Origin: Chloroflexota bacterium
Lineage (GTDB): Bacteria > Chloroflexota > Dehalococcoidia > UBA2247 > RBG-13-53-26
Length of the DNA stretch: 5,326 bases
Reading direction: 5' to 3'
Assembly: GCA_003650185.1 (NCBI GenBank)
Contig: QMOF01000164.1
Coordinates: forward strand, 1 to 5,326
The position numbers and the translations under genes are program-made. Each line of letters starts with the position of its first letter. Within the stretch, counting starts at the first letter, position 1. Of this stretch, positions 1-5,326 are shown piece by piece. Below the pieces are notes generated by a model, which had not been told where the DNA came from, ran no database searches, and saw only the letters and a program-made list of their open reading frames with translations.

Positions 1-1739
1 ATCCAGCTCTGGATTTCAGCTAGAGAACTGGGATAGCCTTCCCCAGCCTCGATGAGCCGCCGGATGTTCGTGTCCTGGAACGCCATGTTCCAACCAATGA
101 CCCCCGGATACCCCCCGCTAAGCCCGCTGCCACCCTGAGTCGTATAGGCGCTGGAACCGCAGGCTGCGCTCTGTCTCACCATCTTTCCGGGGTCGACGAT
201 CAGCATAACTACCTGCATCCCCACACCCCCTCTGTACTTGCCATAGCCACAGCTATCGGGCAAGAAGTCCTTCCCCAACAGCAAGAACGGCGGCATGTAT
301 GTCTCGAACTCCTCGTCCTCGCCAGCATCCGACTCCGGGTTCAAATGGCTAGCGCAGAGCACATCGCCGTCCTGGTACGGTCTTGCCCCCGTGGAATCAG
401 CGCCAGCCAGGCTGAAGTAGGTGAATCCCCAGGGTACCCCATTGCTGAAGACCCCTTCTTGCTCCAGCAGAGCAGACGACTGCTCCTTCAGAAGTACTTC
501 CTCAACAATGCCGCGGCTGTAGACTGCTCTGGACTGAAACCTGGTCAAGTTCGTCAGCACCAGGGTTATGGTATGGAAGCAACTGGTAACGCTTGCGTAC
601 GGGTCGTTCGGGTTGAACATACTACCTGCAGGTGCCTTGACGTCGAGAGCGTAGTTCACGGCAGTGTTGAGAACGCCTCCATACATTACCATCGGGACCC
701 ACCAGAAGCTCAGCCCAACACGAAGCGCACCTTCGCCGACGTTATATCCGAAGCTGCCCTGGCTGTTACTTCCCTCGAAGTCGATGGTTACACTCCCGTC
801 TCTCTTGATCTCCATTTCGGTGCGACGAGTGATCAGCCAGGCCTTGTCCGACTGGGGAAACAGTTGGGCCATTCTCCCTTCATATATGTTGTGGTAGCCC
901 AGATTGACTTCCTGGTAAAGGCCGGGGACAGTCCTTTCCTGGAAAAAGGTCAGGGCACGCCGTCTTTCGCGCTCCAGGATCTCCCTGTTCGCCTTCCTGA
1001 AATAGTCAACTCCAAATTCCTCAACGATCTCCAGCACCTTGTCATGGAGCAACTTGGCCCCGGTCACCCTCATCCTGTTGTCAATGATATTGAAGAGCGG
1101 CTGCCTGGTCCGCCTCTCCCACATGAGATCGAACCACCTGTAGGTAGTGAAGCCCTCCCCGGTCTTCAGCAGCGGATACAGGAACCCGTCGGTGAAGCTG
1201 TTAGGCGTCAAGCCCGGATAAGACCCGGGAGCAAGGGCTGCGCCCACGTCCCCGATATGGTTCATGGCACACGACCAGGCGATAAGCTCCCCGCGATAAA
1301 AGATAGGCAGGTAGGTATAGTTGTCAGCGGCATGGGGGGCACCATACTGTGGGTCGTTGTTGGAGAAGATATCGCCCGGCCTGATAGTCGGGTTGTCCTC
1401 GTAGCCCAGCTCGATCATCTTTCTGACCTGAAGAGGGACTGCGCCCACGTGCCCGGTCAGTCCAAATGAAGCGGCTGCCACGTCCCCTTCCGGCACCAGC
1501 AACATGAAAATGCACTCACCCACCGTGCGCACTACCGGGGAAGCAGCGGTCAATTTGGCCAGTTCCCTTGAGGCTACACACGAACCAAGTACCCTGGTCT
1601 GGAAGCGCATCATTTTGACCGGGTCCTCGTCGTGCAAACACAGCCTCTCCAGTCCCCAGAGGCAGCCTGTCTCACCCAATAGGCGCTCCCTGTCTTGCAG
1701 CATTTCCTTCAGTGTCTTGCCTTCATAGCCTATGCCCAC
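1..1739 (-). CDS. Hydantoinase B / acetone carboxylase alpha-subunit family protein, 3' end missing
   Basis: Reading leftwards from a GTG at 1739, the frame stays open for 579 codons and leaves the window, so the C-terminus is missing. The family supplies the metal-binding large subunit of ATP-dependent hydantoinases, oxoprolinases and acetone/acetophenone carboxylases, usually paired with a HyuA-type ATPase subunit; these are cytoplasmic complexes. Visible family signatures are GDIFSNNDP (about 122-130), PHAADN (135-140), MNHIGDVGAALAPGSYPG (159-176) and, near the edge, GKYRGGVGMQV and SGGYPG. His136, Asp139 and His161 fall where I recall the Mn-binding His-x-x-Asp and His of acetone carboxylase alpha. 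The N-terminus (GKTLKEM, then ASPVV about 66-70) also resembles that subunit more than short hydantoinase B proteins. Acetone carboxylase alpha is about 770 residues, so roughly 170-200 may be missing. The start is fixed by AGGAGG six bases upstream and an in-frame TGA at 1755-1757. The family call is firm; the substrate is not, and no HyuA partner is visible. Confidence 0.93.
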   Translation of the reverse strand, partial: MGIGYEGKTLKEMLQDRERLLGETGCLWGLERLCLHDEDPVKMMRFQTRVLGSCVASRELAKLTAASPVVRTVGECIFMLLVPEGDVAAASFGLTGHVGAVPLQVRKMIELGYEDNPTIRPGDIFSNNDPQYGAPHAADNYTYLPIFYRGELIAWSCAMNHIGDVGAALAPGSYPGLTPNSFTDGFLYPLLKTGEGFTTYRWFDLMWERRTRQPLFNIIDNRMRVTGAKLLHDKVLEIVEEFGVDYFRKANREILERERRRALTFFQERTVPGLYQEVNLGYHNIYEGRMAQLFPQSDKAWLITRRTEMEIKRDGSVTIDFEGSNSQGSFGYNVGEGALRVGLSFWWVPMVMYGGVLNTAVNYALDVKAPAGSMFNPNDPYASVTSCFHTITLVLTNLTRFQSRAVYSRGIVEEVLLKEQSSALLEQEGVFSNGVPWGFTYFSLAGADSTGARPYQDGDVLCASHLNPESDAGEDEEFETYMPPFLLLGKDFLPDSCGYGKYRGGVGMQVVMLIVDPGKMVRQSAACGSSAYTTQGGSGLSGGYPGVIGWNMAFQDTNIRRLIEAGEGYPSSLAEIQSW

Positions 1740-1745
1740 CTTGTG

Positions 1746-1751
1746 CCTCCT
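1746..1751 (-). promoter_or_regulatory. Shine-Dalgarno AGGAGG that fixes the GTG start at 1739
   Basis: Read on the minus strand this is a perfect AGGAGG, followed by six bases (CACAAG) and then GTG. It is the only strong ribosome site between the upstream in-frame stop (1755-1757) and the conserved part of the protein, so it decides the start codon. Confidence 0.85.
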
Positions 1752-1754
1752 TTC

Positions 1755-1778
1755 TCAAGACCCATGGGTACTTTCCAT
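1755..1778 (-). CDS. Possible 7-codon upstream ORF (MESTHGS) before the hydantoinase B-type gene
   Basis: On the minus strand a purine-rich GGGGAGGAG (complement of 1782-1790) sits just before an ATG at 1778. The ATG opens a seven-codon frame, MESTHGS, that ends in TGA at 1755-1757, 15 bases before the GTG start of the large gene. Two good ribosome sites this close together suggest either a translated leader peptide coupled to the downstream gene or chance. The peptide has no run of one amino acid that would suggest classical attenuation. The same frame extends upstream to another ATG at 1964, but that longer product looks like random arginine- and proline-rich translation. Function is unknown; this is a weak candidate. 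Confidence 0.2.
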   Translation of the reverse strand: MESTHGS

Positions 1779-1812
1779 CGTCTCCTCCCCGGGCACTGGT
1801 GAAACAGCATGC

Positions 1813-1852
1813 GACTCCGGCCGTGGCTGGCATGCCTCGGACAACCGGAGTC
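1813..1852. repeat. 8-bp inverted repeat GACTCCGG / CCGGAGTC
   Basis: GACTCCGG at 1813-1820 is the exact reverse complement of CCGGAGTC at 1845-1852, with 24 bases between. There is no adjacent T-run, so it is not a standard terminator. It lies 74-113 bases upstream of the minus-strand GTG start, where an operator or leader hairpin could sit. An 8-bp match over this distance can arise by chance in GC-rich DNA. Confidence 0.35.
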
Positions 1853-2252
1853 CTGGACGGAGAAGCGCAGTCAACGTGATAGGTGGGAACCCGGGTGGTC
1901 TTTTTGATCGCGCGAGACGTAAGAGCCTTGCCCAACCCCCTGTAACCCGAGCAAGCATGCACATGCAACCGATGGTTACCCCGTTTCTTGCCGTTCCTCA
2001 GCAGGGATCCAACAGGTACGCAAGGGCCCGGCTTCGCCCTGCACAGCCCTCTTACAGAGGCATCGCAACCCTTGTCTCATCGCCGGGACTGGTTTGGATC
2101 GGTCGGCACAAACCCCGGGCCAGCCAGCATTTGATCGCAACCCAAGCACCGTACGAGGTCATGCTATTCGAACAACCTGAGGAGTTCAATCCAGCGAAAC
2201 ACGGATTGGCAAGCTCCGGGCCGCTTATTGTCCACTGCGCCCGATTGCGCGT

Positions 2253-2280
2253 CCGGGTGCCAGTCAGGCTTAGCACCCGG
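2253..2280. repeat. 8-bp GC-rich hairpin CCGGGTGC / GCACCCGG
   Basis: CCGGGTGC at 2253-2260 pairs perfectly with GCACCCGG at 2273-2280 around a 12-base loop. It lies 80-107 bases upstream of the -35 box of the two-component operon. No T-run follows on either strand, so a rho-independent terminator is unlikely; a protein-binding dyad or a transcript hairpin is possible. Confidence 0.4.
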
Positions 2281-2309
2281 CCCACCAGGCGACATGGCAT
2301 TCTACGCAG

Positions 2310-2322
2310 CATCGACACGATG
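2310..2322. promoter_or_regulatory. Short dyad CATCG-ACA-CGATG upstream of the operon promoter
   Basis: The 13 bases form two perfect 5-bp half-sites separated by three bases. The centre is about 44 bases upstream of the -35 box, near -80 if transcription starts around 2396. Regulators with a LuxR-type helix-turn-helix, such as the one encoded next door, usually bind short dyads in such positions, so autoregulation is conceivable. The half-sites are short and no second copy was seen. Confidence 0.2.
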
Positions 2323-2359
2323 GGTGCGTGCACTGGGTTGCTATACCAACAACAGATAT

Positions 2360-2389
2360 TTGACAAGCTGTCCGAGACTTACCTATTAT
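2360..2389 (+). promoter_or_regulatory. Sigma70-type promoter of the two-component operon
   Basis: TTGACA at 2360-2365 matches the -35 consensus exactly. TATTAT at 2384-2389 matches the -10 consensus at five of six positions, with an 18-base spacer. Transcription would start near 2396, giving a leader of about 67 bases to the GTG at 2463, or about 40 to the ATG at 2436. This is the best promoter match in the window and it faces the regulator and kinase genes. Strong basal boxes suggest constitutive or autoregulated expression. Confidence 0.7.
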
Positions 2390-2452
2390 GTAGACCATCC
2401 TGTGGCGCGACCAGGACATTCGAGGGTCTCCAGGAATGTCTGCGGCGTCGCC

Positions 2453-2457
2453 GGAGG
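2453..2457 (+). promoter_or_regulatory. Shine-Dalgarno GGAGG favouring a GTG start at 2463
   Basis: GGAGG is followed by five bases and then GTG at 2463. The alternative ATG at 2436 has only AGGA directly abutting it and GAGGG nine bases away. Starting at the GTG gives a protein that opens directly into the receiver beta-strand (MDRIRVLLADDH), the usual length for NarL-type regulators. Confidence 0.65.
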
Positions 2458-2462
2458 GTGCC

Positions 2463-3128
2463 GTGGACAGAATCAGGGTTCTCTTGGCGGACGACCACCC
2501 CTCATTCCGAGAAGGATTGGGGCACCTTCTCAAAGAAGAAAGCGACATCGAGATCGTGGCTGCCGTCGGCGATGGGGAGGAGGCGGCCACGCTATCTCGC
2601 GAACTTACTCCCGACGTGGCCATCATCGACATTGCCATGCCAAACCTTAACGGCATCGAGGCAATAAAGAAGATCAAAGCGGGGAGCCCCAATACCGCCG
2701 TGGTGGTGCTGAGCGCCTACGACTACGAGTCTTATGTGCTGCCCGCGATGGAGGCCGGGGCCGCCGCCTACCTTCTGAAGACCGTGGGAGTACGCGAGGT
2801 CGCCGGCACTGTCAGGGCGGTCCATGCTGGCCAGACAGTGCTCGACCACACCGCATCGCACAGAGTCCTGAGTCATCTGGCTTATTCCAGAGGAAAGGTT
2901 GAGTCCGCGGGTGCGCTTAAACGATTGCACCCGCGCGAACTGGAGGTACTCCGGCTAGGGGCTCGTGGACTGAGCAACAAGGAGATTGCCTCCAAGCTGG
3001 TAATCAGCGAGCGCACTGTCCAGACCCACTTCCGCAATATCCTGAGAAAGCTGAGCGTCGGCTCGCGCACCGAGGCTGTGCTACATGCTCTGAGGGAGGG
3101 CTGGATCACTCTTGAAGACCTGCCCTAG
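2463..3128 (+). CDS. NarL/FixJ-family response regulator (receiver + LuxR-type HTH)
   Basis: From the GTG the product is 221 residues (230 if the ATG at 2436 is used). Residues 1 to about 120 are a receiver domain. Asp10 and Asp11 form the acidic Mg pocket, Asp56 in IIDIAMP is the phosphoacceptor, Ser84 in VVLSAYD is the switch residue and Lys106 in YLLK is the invariant lysine. Residues about 153-215 are a LuxR-type DNA-binding domain: LHPRELEVLRL, then GLSNKEIASKLVISERTVQTH containing the recognition helix, then RKLSV. All residues needed for phosphorylation-dependent DNA binding are present. The gene is first after the promoter at 2360-2389, and the kinase gene begins 58 bases after its stop, so the two form an operon and a cognate pair. 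The target promoters are unknown; its own promoter and the divergent catabolic gene are the obvious candidates. Confidence 0.95.
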   Translation: MDRIRVLLADDHPSFREGLGHLLKEESDIEIVAAVGDGEEAATLSRELTPDVAIIDIAMPNLNGIEAIKKIKAGSPNTAVVVLSAYDYESYVLPAMEAGAAAYLLKTVGVREVAGTVRAVHAGQTVLDHTASHRVLSHLAYSRGKVESAGALKRLHPRELEVLRLGARGLSNKEIASKLVISERTVQTHFRNILRKLSVGSRTEAVLHALREGWITLEDLP

Positions 3129-3170
3129 TCCAGCACCTGCCAAGGCTTCACTAGACAGGCAACAAGAGCC

Positions 3171-3181
3171 AGGAAAGAAGG
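3171..3181 (+). promoter_or_regulatory. Purine-rich ribosome site favouring the ATG at 3187
   Basis: AGGAAAGAAGG ends five bases before the ATG at 3187. The frame also stays open upstream to a TTG at 3112 inside the end of the regulator gene. That TTG has its nearest GA-rich stretch (GAGGGAGGG, about 3092-3100) 11 or more bases away, and the 25 extra residues (MKTCPSPAPAKAS...) look unlike a PAS N-terminus. The ATG is therefore preferred. Confidence 0.55.
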
Positions 3182-3186
3182 CGAAA

Positions 3187-5046
3187 ATGGATACCGCCCA
3201 TTCCTTCGTAGAGCGCTACCGGGACCTGTTCGAGATTCTGAGCGACGCCGTGGTCGTATGGCAGTTGAACGGCGACATCGTGGCAGCCAACGATGCGATG
3301 GCCGCGCTTACCGGGTACGGCGTGGATGAGCTGCCCGGCATGAACGTAAGCGACCTACTCTCTCCCGAAGACTTGAACCAGGTCATGGGCAGGCAGAAGG
3401 AGCAGATGACAGGCGAGGCGGCAAGCCAGCTCTACGAACTGAAGCTGATTAGAAAGGACGGCGCACAAGTGGTAGTGGAGCTCGCGACGAAGCTGGTGGT
3501 GACCAAAGGGCGACCGCTCGTGGTACTGGCCGTTGTCAAAAACATCACCGAGCGCAAGCTAGTGGAGAAAGCGTTGCGGGCGGAGAGAGACAAGGCACAA
3601 AGATACCTCGATGTCGCCGGCGTTGCCATTCAGGTGATCGACGCTGACCAAAAGACCAGCCTGATGAACAAGAAATGTCGCGAGATTTTCGGGTACGAAG
3701 AGAAGGAAGTCAAGGGCAAGAACTGGTTTGACATATTCACCCCTGAAAGGAACAGAGCCCTCGCCAAAGCGGTTTTCAACAAGCTCATCAACAAGTCGAT
3801 TGCCCCGGGCAAGTGCCACGAGAGCCCGGTAGTCACCAAGAACGGCATGGAGCGAATTATGGCGTGGTACAACACCACCCTGGTGACGGACGATGCCGGC
3901 AACGTCGTTGGCATCCTCGGCTCCGGAGAGGACGTTACAGAGCGCAGGCAGATGGAGAAGGCACTGCGTGAGAGCGAGGAAAGGTACCGGACGCTTTTCG
4001 AGAACTCCGGGGATGCCATATGCATAGTCAGTCGTGATGGCCAGGTTATGGACCTCAACCATGCTGCGCAGGAGCTGTTCGGGTATACCAGGGAGGAGAT
4101 GCTTGCTCTGGATGTGCGCCAGGTGGCTCGCACAAAGGATCGAGTACGGTTCCAGAAGGAAATAGAGGAGCGGGGATTCGTCAAGGACTTTGACATGAAA
4201 CTGCAAAAGAAAGATGGGACGGAGATCGACTGCCTGCTCACATTCGCAGTGCGGCGTGACGAGAACGGCAATATTTCGAGATACGAAGGCAGCATCCGCG
4301 ATGTCACCGAGCACAACCGTTTGCAGCAATACCTTCGTCTTTACGTCACCGAGTTCACCAAGGCACAAGAAGAGGAGCGGAGGCGCATCGCCCGGGAGCT
4401 TCACGATGAGACCATTCAGGACCTGGCCATCCTGTCCCTCGACATTGAGGCGCTCATCAGGGCCACGAAGCGTTCAGCTGGAACGCGTGTCAGCGGCTTG
4501 CGGCAGATACAGGAGAAAGTGAACAACATAGCCGAGGAGTTGAGTCGGCTCAGTCACGCTCTCCGGCCAAGCGTGCTGGACCAGTTGGGCCTGGTAGCAG
4601 CAGTGAAGATGTTGATACGGGACCTGCGAAAGACGAGCAAGGTTGCCACCAAGCTGCAAATATTCGGGGAAGAGAGGCGCCTGCCCCCTCCAGTGGAGCT
4701 TGGGTTGTTCCGCATCATCCAGGAGGCACTGAGGAATGTTCGAAAGCACTCCGGTGCAGCAGAGGCGGTGGTCAGTATAGATTTTGGGTCCGAGAGCGTG
4801 AAGGTGACTGTTCGTGACGATGGTAGAGGGTTTGAGTTGCCCGGTAGGATCGGAGATTTCGCTGGCCTGGGCAAGCTTGGCCTGGTAGGGATGCAGGAGC
4901 GAGCGCAATTGTTCAGAGGCAACTTCTCAGTAGACTCGGAGGTGGGTAAAGGGACAACGATCACTGTCGAAGTAGGAAACGGCGCCATTGAGGGTCCGGA
5001 CGAACAGAGCATCGAAACCGTGTTCCTGACCACCAGAAGCACCTAG
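3187..5046 (+). CDS. Soluble sensor histidine kinase with three PAS domains (HisKA_3/HATPase, NarX/DegS type)
   Basis: The 619-residue product has three successive PAS domains, at about 7-123, 138-253 and 264-376. Each ends in the typical PAS-to-helix motif (NITERK, DVTERR, DVTEHN) and leads into a helical linker. A HisKA_3 dimerisation domain follows: EEERRRIARELHDETIQDL with phosphoacceptor His406. The ATP-binding domain shows the N-box QEALRN (Glu513, Asn517, then KHSGA), the D-x-G-x-G box DDGRGF (544-549), LGLVGMQERA (about 564-573) and GKGT (587-590). No signal peptide or hydrophobic membrane segment is visible, so sensing should be cytoplasmic. No heme or flavin ligand can be assigned by eye. 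It follows the NarL-type regulator and should phosphorylate its Asp56; HisKA_3 kinases normally pair with this regulator class. A tail of about 22 residues after the kinase core ends in SIETVFLTTRST and has no recognised role. The catalytic motifs look intact. The signal is unknown. Confidence 0.95.
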   Translation: MDTAHSFVERYRDLFEILSDAVVVWQLNGDIVAANDAMAALTGYGVDELPGMNVSDLLSPEDLNQVMGRQKEQMTGEAASQLYELKLIRKDGAQVVVELATKLVVTKGRPLVVLAVVKNITERKLVEKALRAERDKAQRYLDVAGVAIQVIDADQKTSLMNKKCREIFGYEEKEVKGKNWFDIFTPERNRALAKAVFNKLINKSIAPGKCHESPVVTKNGMERIMAWYNTTLVTDDAGNVVGILGSGEDVTERRQMEKALRESEERYRTLFENSGDAICIVSRDGQVMDLNHAAQELFGYTREEMLALDVRQVARTKDRVRFQKEIEERGFVKDFDMKLQKKDGTEIDCLLTFAVRRDENGNISRYEGSIRDVTEHNRLQQYLRLYVTEFTKAQEEERRRIARELHDETIQDLAILSLDIEALIRATKRSAGTRVSGLRQIQEKVNNIAEELSRLSHALRPSVLDQLGLVAAVKMLIRDLRKTSKVATKLQIFGEERRLPPPVELGLFRIIQEALRNVRKHSGAAEAVVSIDFGSESVKVTVRDDGRGFELPGRIGDFAGLGKLGLVGMQERAQLFRGNFSVDSEVGKGTTITVEVGNGAIEGPDEQSIETVFLTTRST

Positions 5047-5279
5047 CCTTGACCATCGGCCACGCTGTCTGCCGGAGCACCGGCACCGCAGGGAGCTACC
5101 CAGCGCCGCCACCGCAAGCTCCCAGCCCCCAACTCGCTCACGCGGCTGACCACAGGCTGTGTGGCGACCTCTCTATCCCTGCATAAGCCTGCCCGATACG
5201 TGCGGTCATGAGCTCGTTCAGATACATGTGAGACAGTAGACAGGTAGAATAGGGGCCATTCTCCGGATGAGAAAGATCA
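5047..5279. other. Spacer downstream of the kinase gene, no gene seen
   Basis: These 233 bases follow the kinase stop codon. No coding frame with a ribosome site was recognised on either strand. They hold two small hairpins (5070-5085, and CCACA/TGTGG at 5150-5164), neither followed by a T-run. A TAGAAT at 5245-5250 could be a -10 box for the next gene, but no good -35 lies at 16-18 bases. Whether transcription stops here or continues is unclear. Confidence 0.5.
5070..5085 (+). repeat. 6-bp hairpin TGCCGG-AGCA-CCGGCA just after the kinase gene
   Basis: A perfect 6-bp stem with a 4-base loop begins 24 bases after the kinase stop codon. It is GC-rich and in the usual place for a terminator, but the following bases (CCGCAGGG) contain no T-run. 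It may be a transcript-stabilising or weak termination hairpin rather than a rho-independent terminator. Confidence 0.35.
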
Positions 5280-5295
5280 ATGGAGGTGGCTCCAT
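5280..5295 (+). promoter_or_regulatory. Hairpin ATGGAG-GTGG-CTCCAT enclosing a Shine-Dalgarno
   Basis: ATGGAG (5280-5285) pairs perfectly with CTCCAT (5290-5295) around the loop GTGG, directly before an ATG at 5296. The best ribosome site for that ATG, GGAGG at 5282-5286, lies mostly within the left arm of the stem, so the fold would hide it. This could lower or regulate translation, or be coincidental given its short length. Confidence 0.4.
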
Positions 5296-5326
5296 ATGCG
5301 GGTATTCGGTCTGCCCGGTGTAATAG
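5296..5326 (+). CDS. Probable start of a plus-strand gene, cut by the window edge
   Basis: An ATG at 5296, preceded by GGAGG nine bases away, opens a frame reading MRVFGLPGVI before the window ends. Ten residues are too few to identify a family. A second open frame starts at an ATG at 5280 (MEVAPYAGIRSARCN) but has a poorer ribosome site. The gene may be the third member of the two-component operon or an independent unit. The call rests on the start signals only. Confidence 0.35.
   Translation, partial: MRVFGLPGVI

Larger units (their letters stand above)
1740..2359. other. Divergent intergenic region without a recognisable gene
   Basis: About 620 bases separate the minus-strand start from the plus-strand promoter. 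Open frames exist on both strands (for example plus 1732-2667 and minus 2052-2366). Their translations are rich in Arg, Ser, Pro and Cys, show no domain I recognise, and largely lack ribosome sites. No tRNA cloverleaf, CRISPR-type repeat or transposase remnant was seen. It contains short inverted repeats (1813-1852, 2020-2042, 2253-2280, 2310-2322) and a 10-base direct repeat ATCGCAACCC at 2062-2071 and 2134-2143. It must carry the control region of the left-going gene, but I found no convincing minus-strand promoter in it. Confidence 0.6.

Noticed and set aside
345..1469. Plus-strand open frame of 374 codons
   Set aside because: It is the antisense shadow of the hydantoinase B-type gene, whose minus-strand frame reads as a clear family protein throughout.
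1881..1905. T-box-like string AGGTGGGAACCCGGG followed by a short T-run
   Set aside because: It resembles the T-box core AGGGTGGNACCGCG only if several insertions or deletions are allowed. No terminator stem precedes the T-run, no stem I or specifier loop was found, and no gene follows closely on the plus strand.
2020..2042. GC-rich hairpin AGGGC/GCCCT with a bulge
   Set aside because: It has no T-run, and short stems of this kind are common in GC-rich DNA, so it is not called as a terminator.
2160..2220. GAGTTCAATCC resembling a tRNA T-loop
   Set aside because: The flanking bases do not form a T-stem, and no acceptor, D or anticodon arms could be placed on either strand.
2052..2366. Minus-strand open frame of 104 codons in the intergenic region
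   Set aside because: Its translation shows no recognisable domain and is rich in Cys, Arg and Ser. No good ribosome site was seen, and it lies next to the plus-strand promoter. It could be a real orphan gene but cannot be supported.
1732..2667. Long plus-strand open frame of 311 codons across the intergenic region
   Set aside because: It begins inside the 5' end of the hydantoinase B-type gene and ends inside the response regulator gene in another frame. It has no clear ribosome site, its composition is Arg/Ser/Pro-rich, and no domain was recognised. It is most likely a chance frame in GC-rich DNA.
3112..3186. N-terminal extension of the kinase from a TTG at 3112
   Set aside because: The ribosome site is poorly spaced, the extra residues do not look like a PAS N-terminus, and the ATG at 3187 has a better site.
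3559..4404. Minus-strand open frame of 281 codons
   Set aside because: It lies opposite the PAS region of the kinase. The plus-strand frame has unmistakable PAS and kinase motifs, so this is a shadow.

Overview
The window looks like a bacterial chromosome segment. Genes are tightly packed except for one large intergenic gap, Shine-Dalgarno sites are clear, GTG starts are used and the DNA is moderately GC-rich by eye. A large soluble multi-PAS kinase next to a NarL-type regulator, beside an acetone-carboxylase/hydantoinase B-type gene, would fit Chloroflexota (Dehalococcoidia-like) or a related soil/sediment lineage. That placement is inference, because nothing here is a firm taxonomic marker.

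Layout. (1) Positions 1-1739, minus strand: one uninterrupted reading frame of 579 visible codons. It starts at a GTG behind a perfect AGGAGG and runs off the left edge. It is the large metal-binding subunit family that includes hydantoinase B, N-methylhydantoinase B and the acetone carboxylase alpha subunit. (2) About 720 bases, 1740-2462: a divergent intergenic region with no convincing gene. It holds a possible 7-codon upstream ORF for the minus-strand gene, several short inverted repeats and a near-consensus sigma70 promoter (TTGACA, 18 bp, TATTAT) pointing right. (3) 2463-3128, plus strand: a NarL/FixJ-type response regulator. (4) 3187-5046, plus strand: a cytoplasmic histidine kinase with three PAS domains and a HisKA_3/HATPase core. 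(5) 5047-5326: a short spacer with small hairpins. It ends at a probable start codon (5296) of another plus-strand gene whose Shine-Dalgarno lies inside a 6-bp hairpin.

How the parts fit. The regulator and kinase form a regulator-first two-component operon read from the promoter at 2360-2389. The kinase has no membrane segment, so it should sense a cytoplasmic signal through its PAS domains and phosphorylate Asp56 of the regulator. The regulator would then act at LuxR-type sites. Because the pair is divergent from the carboxylase/hydantoinase-type gene across a long shared upstream region, control of that catabolic operon is plausible, but the sequence does not prove it. I do not see a clearly new biological system. 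The more interesting points are the unexplained divergent control region, the possible upstream ORF and the hairpin-masked start site at the right edge.
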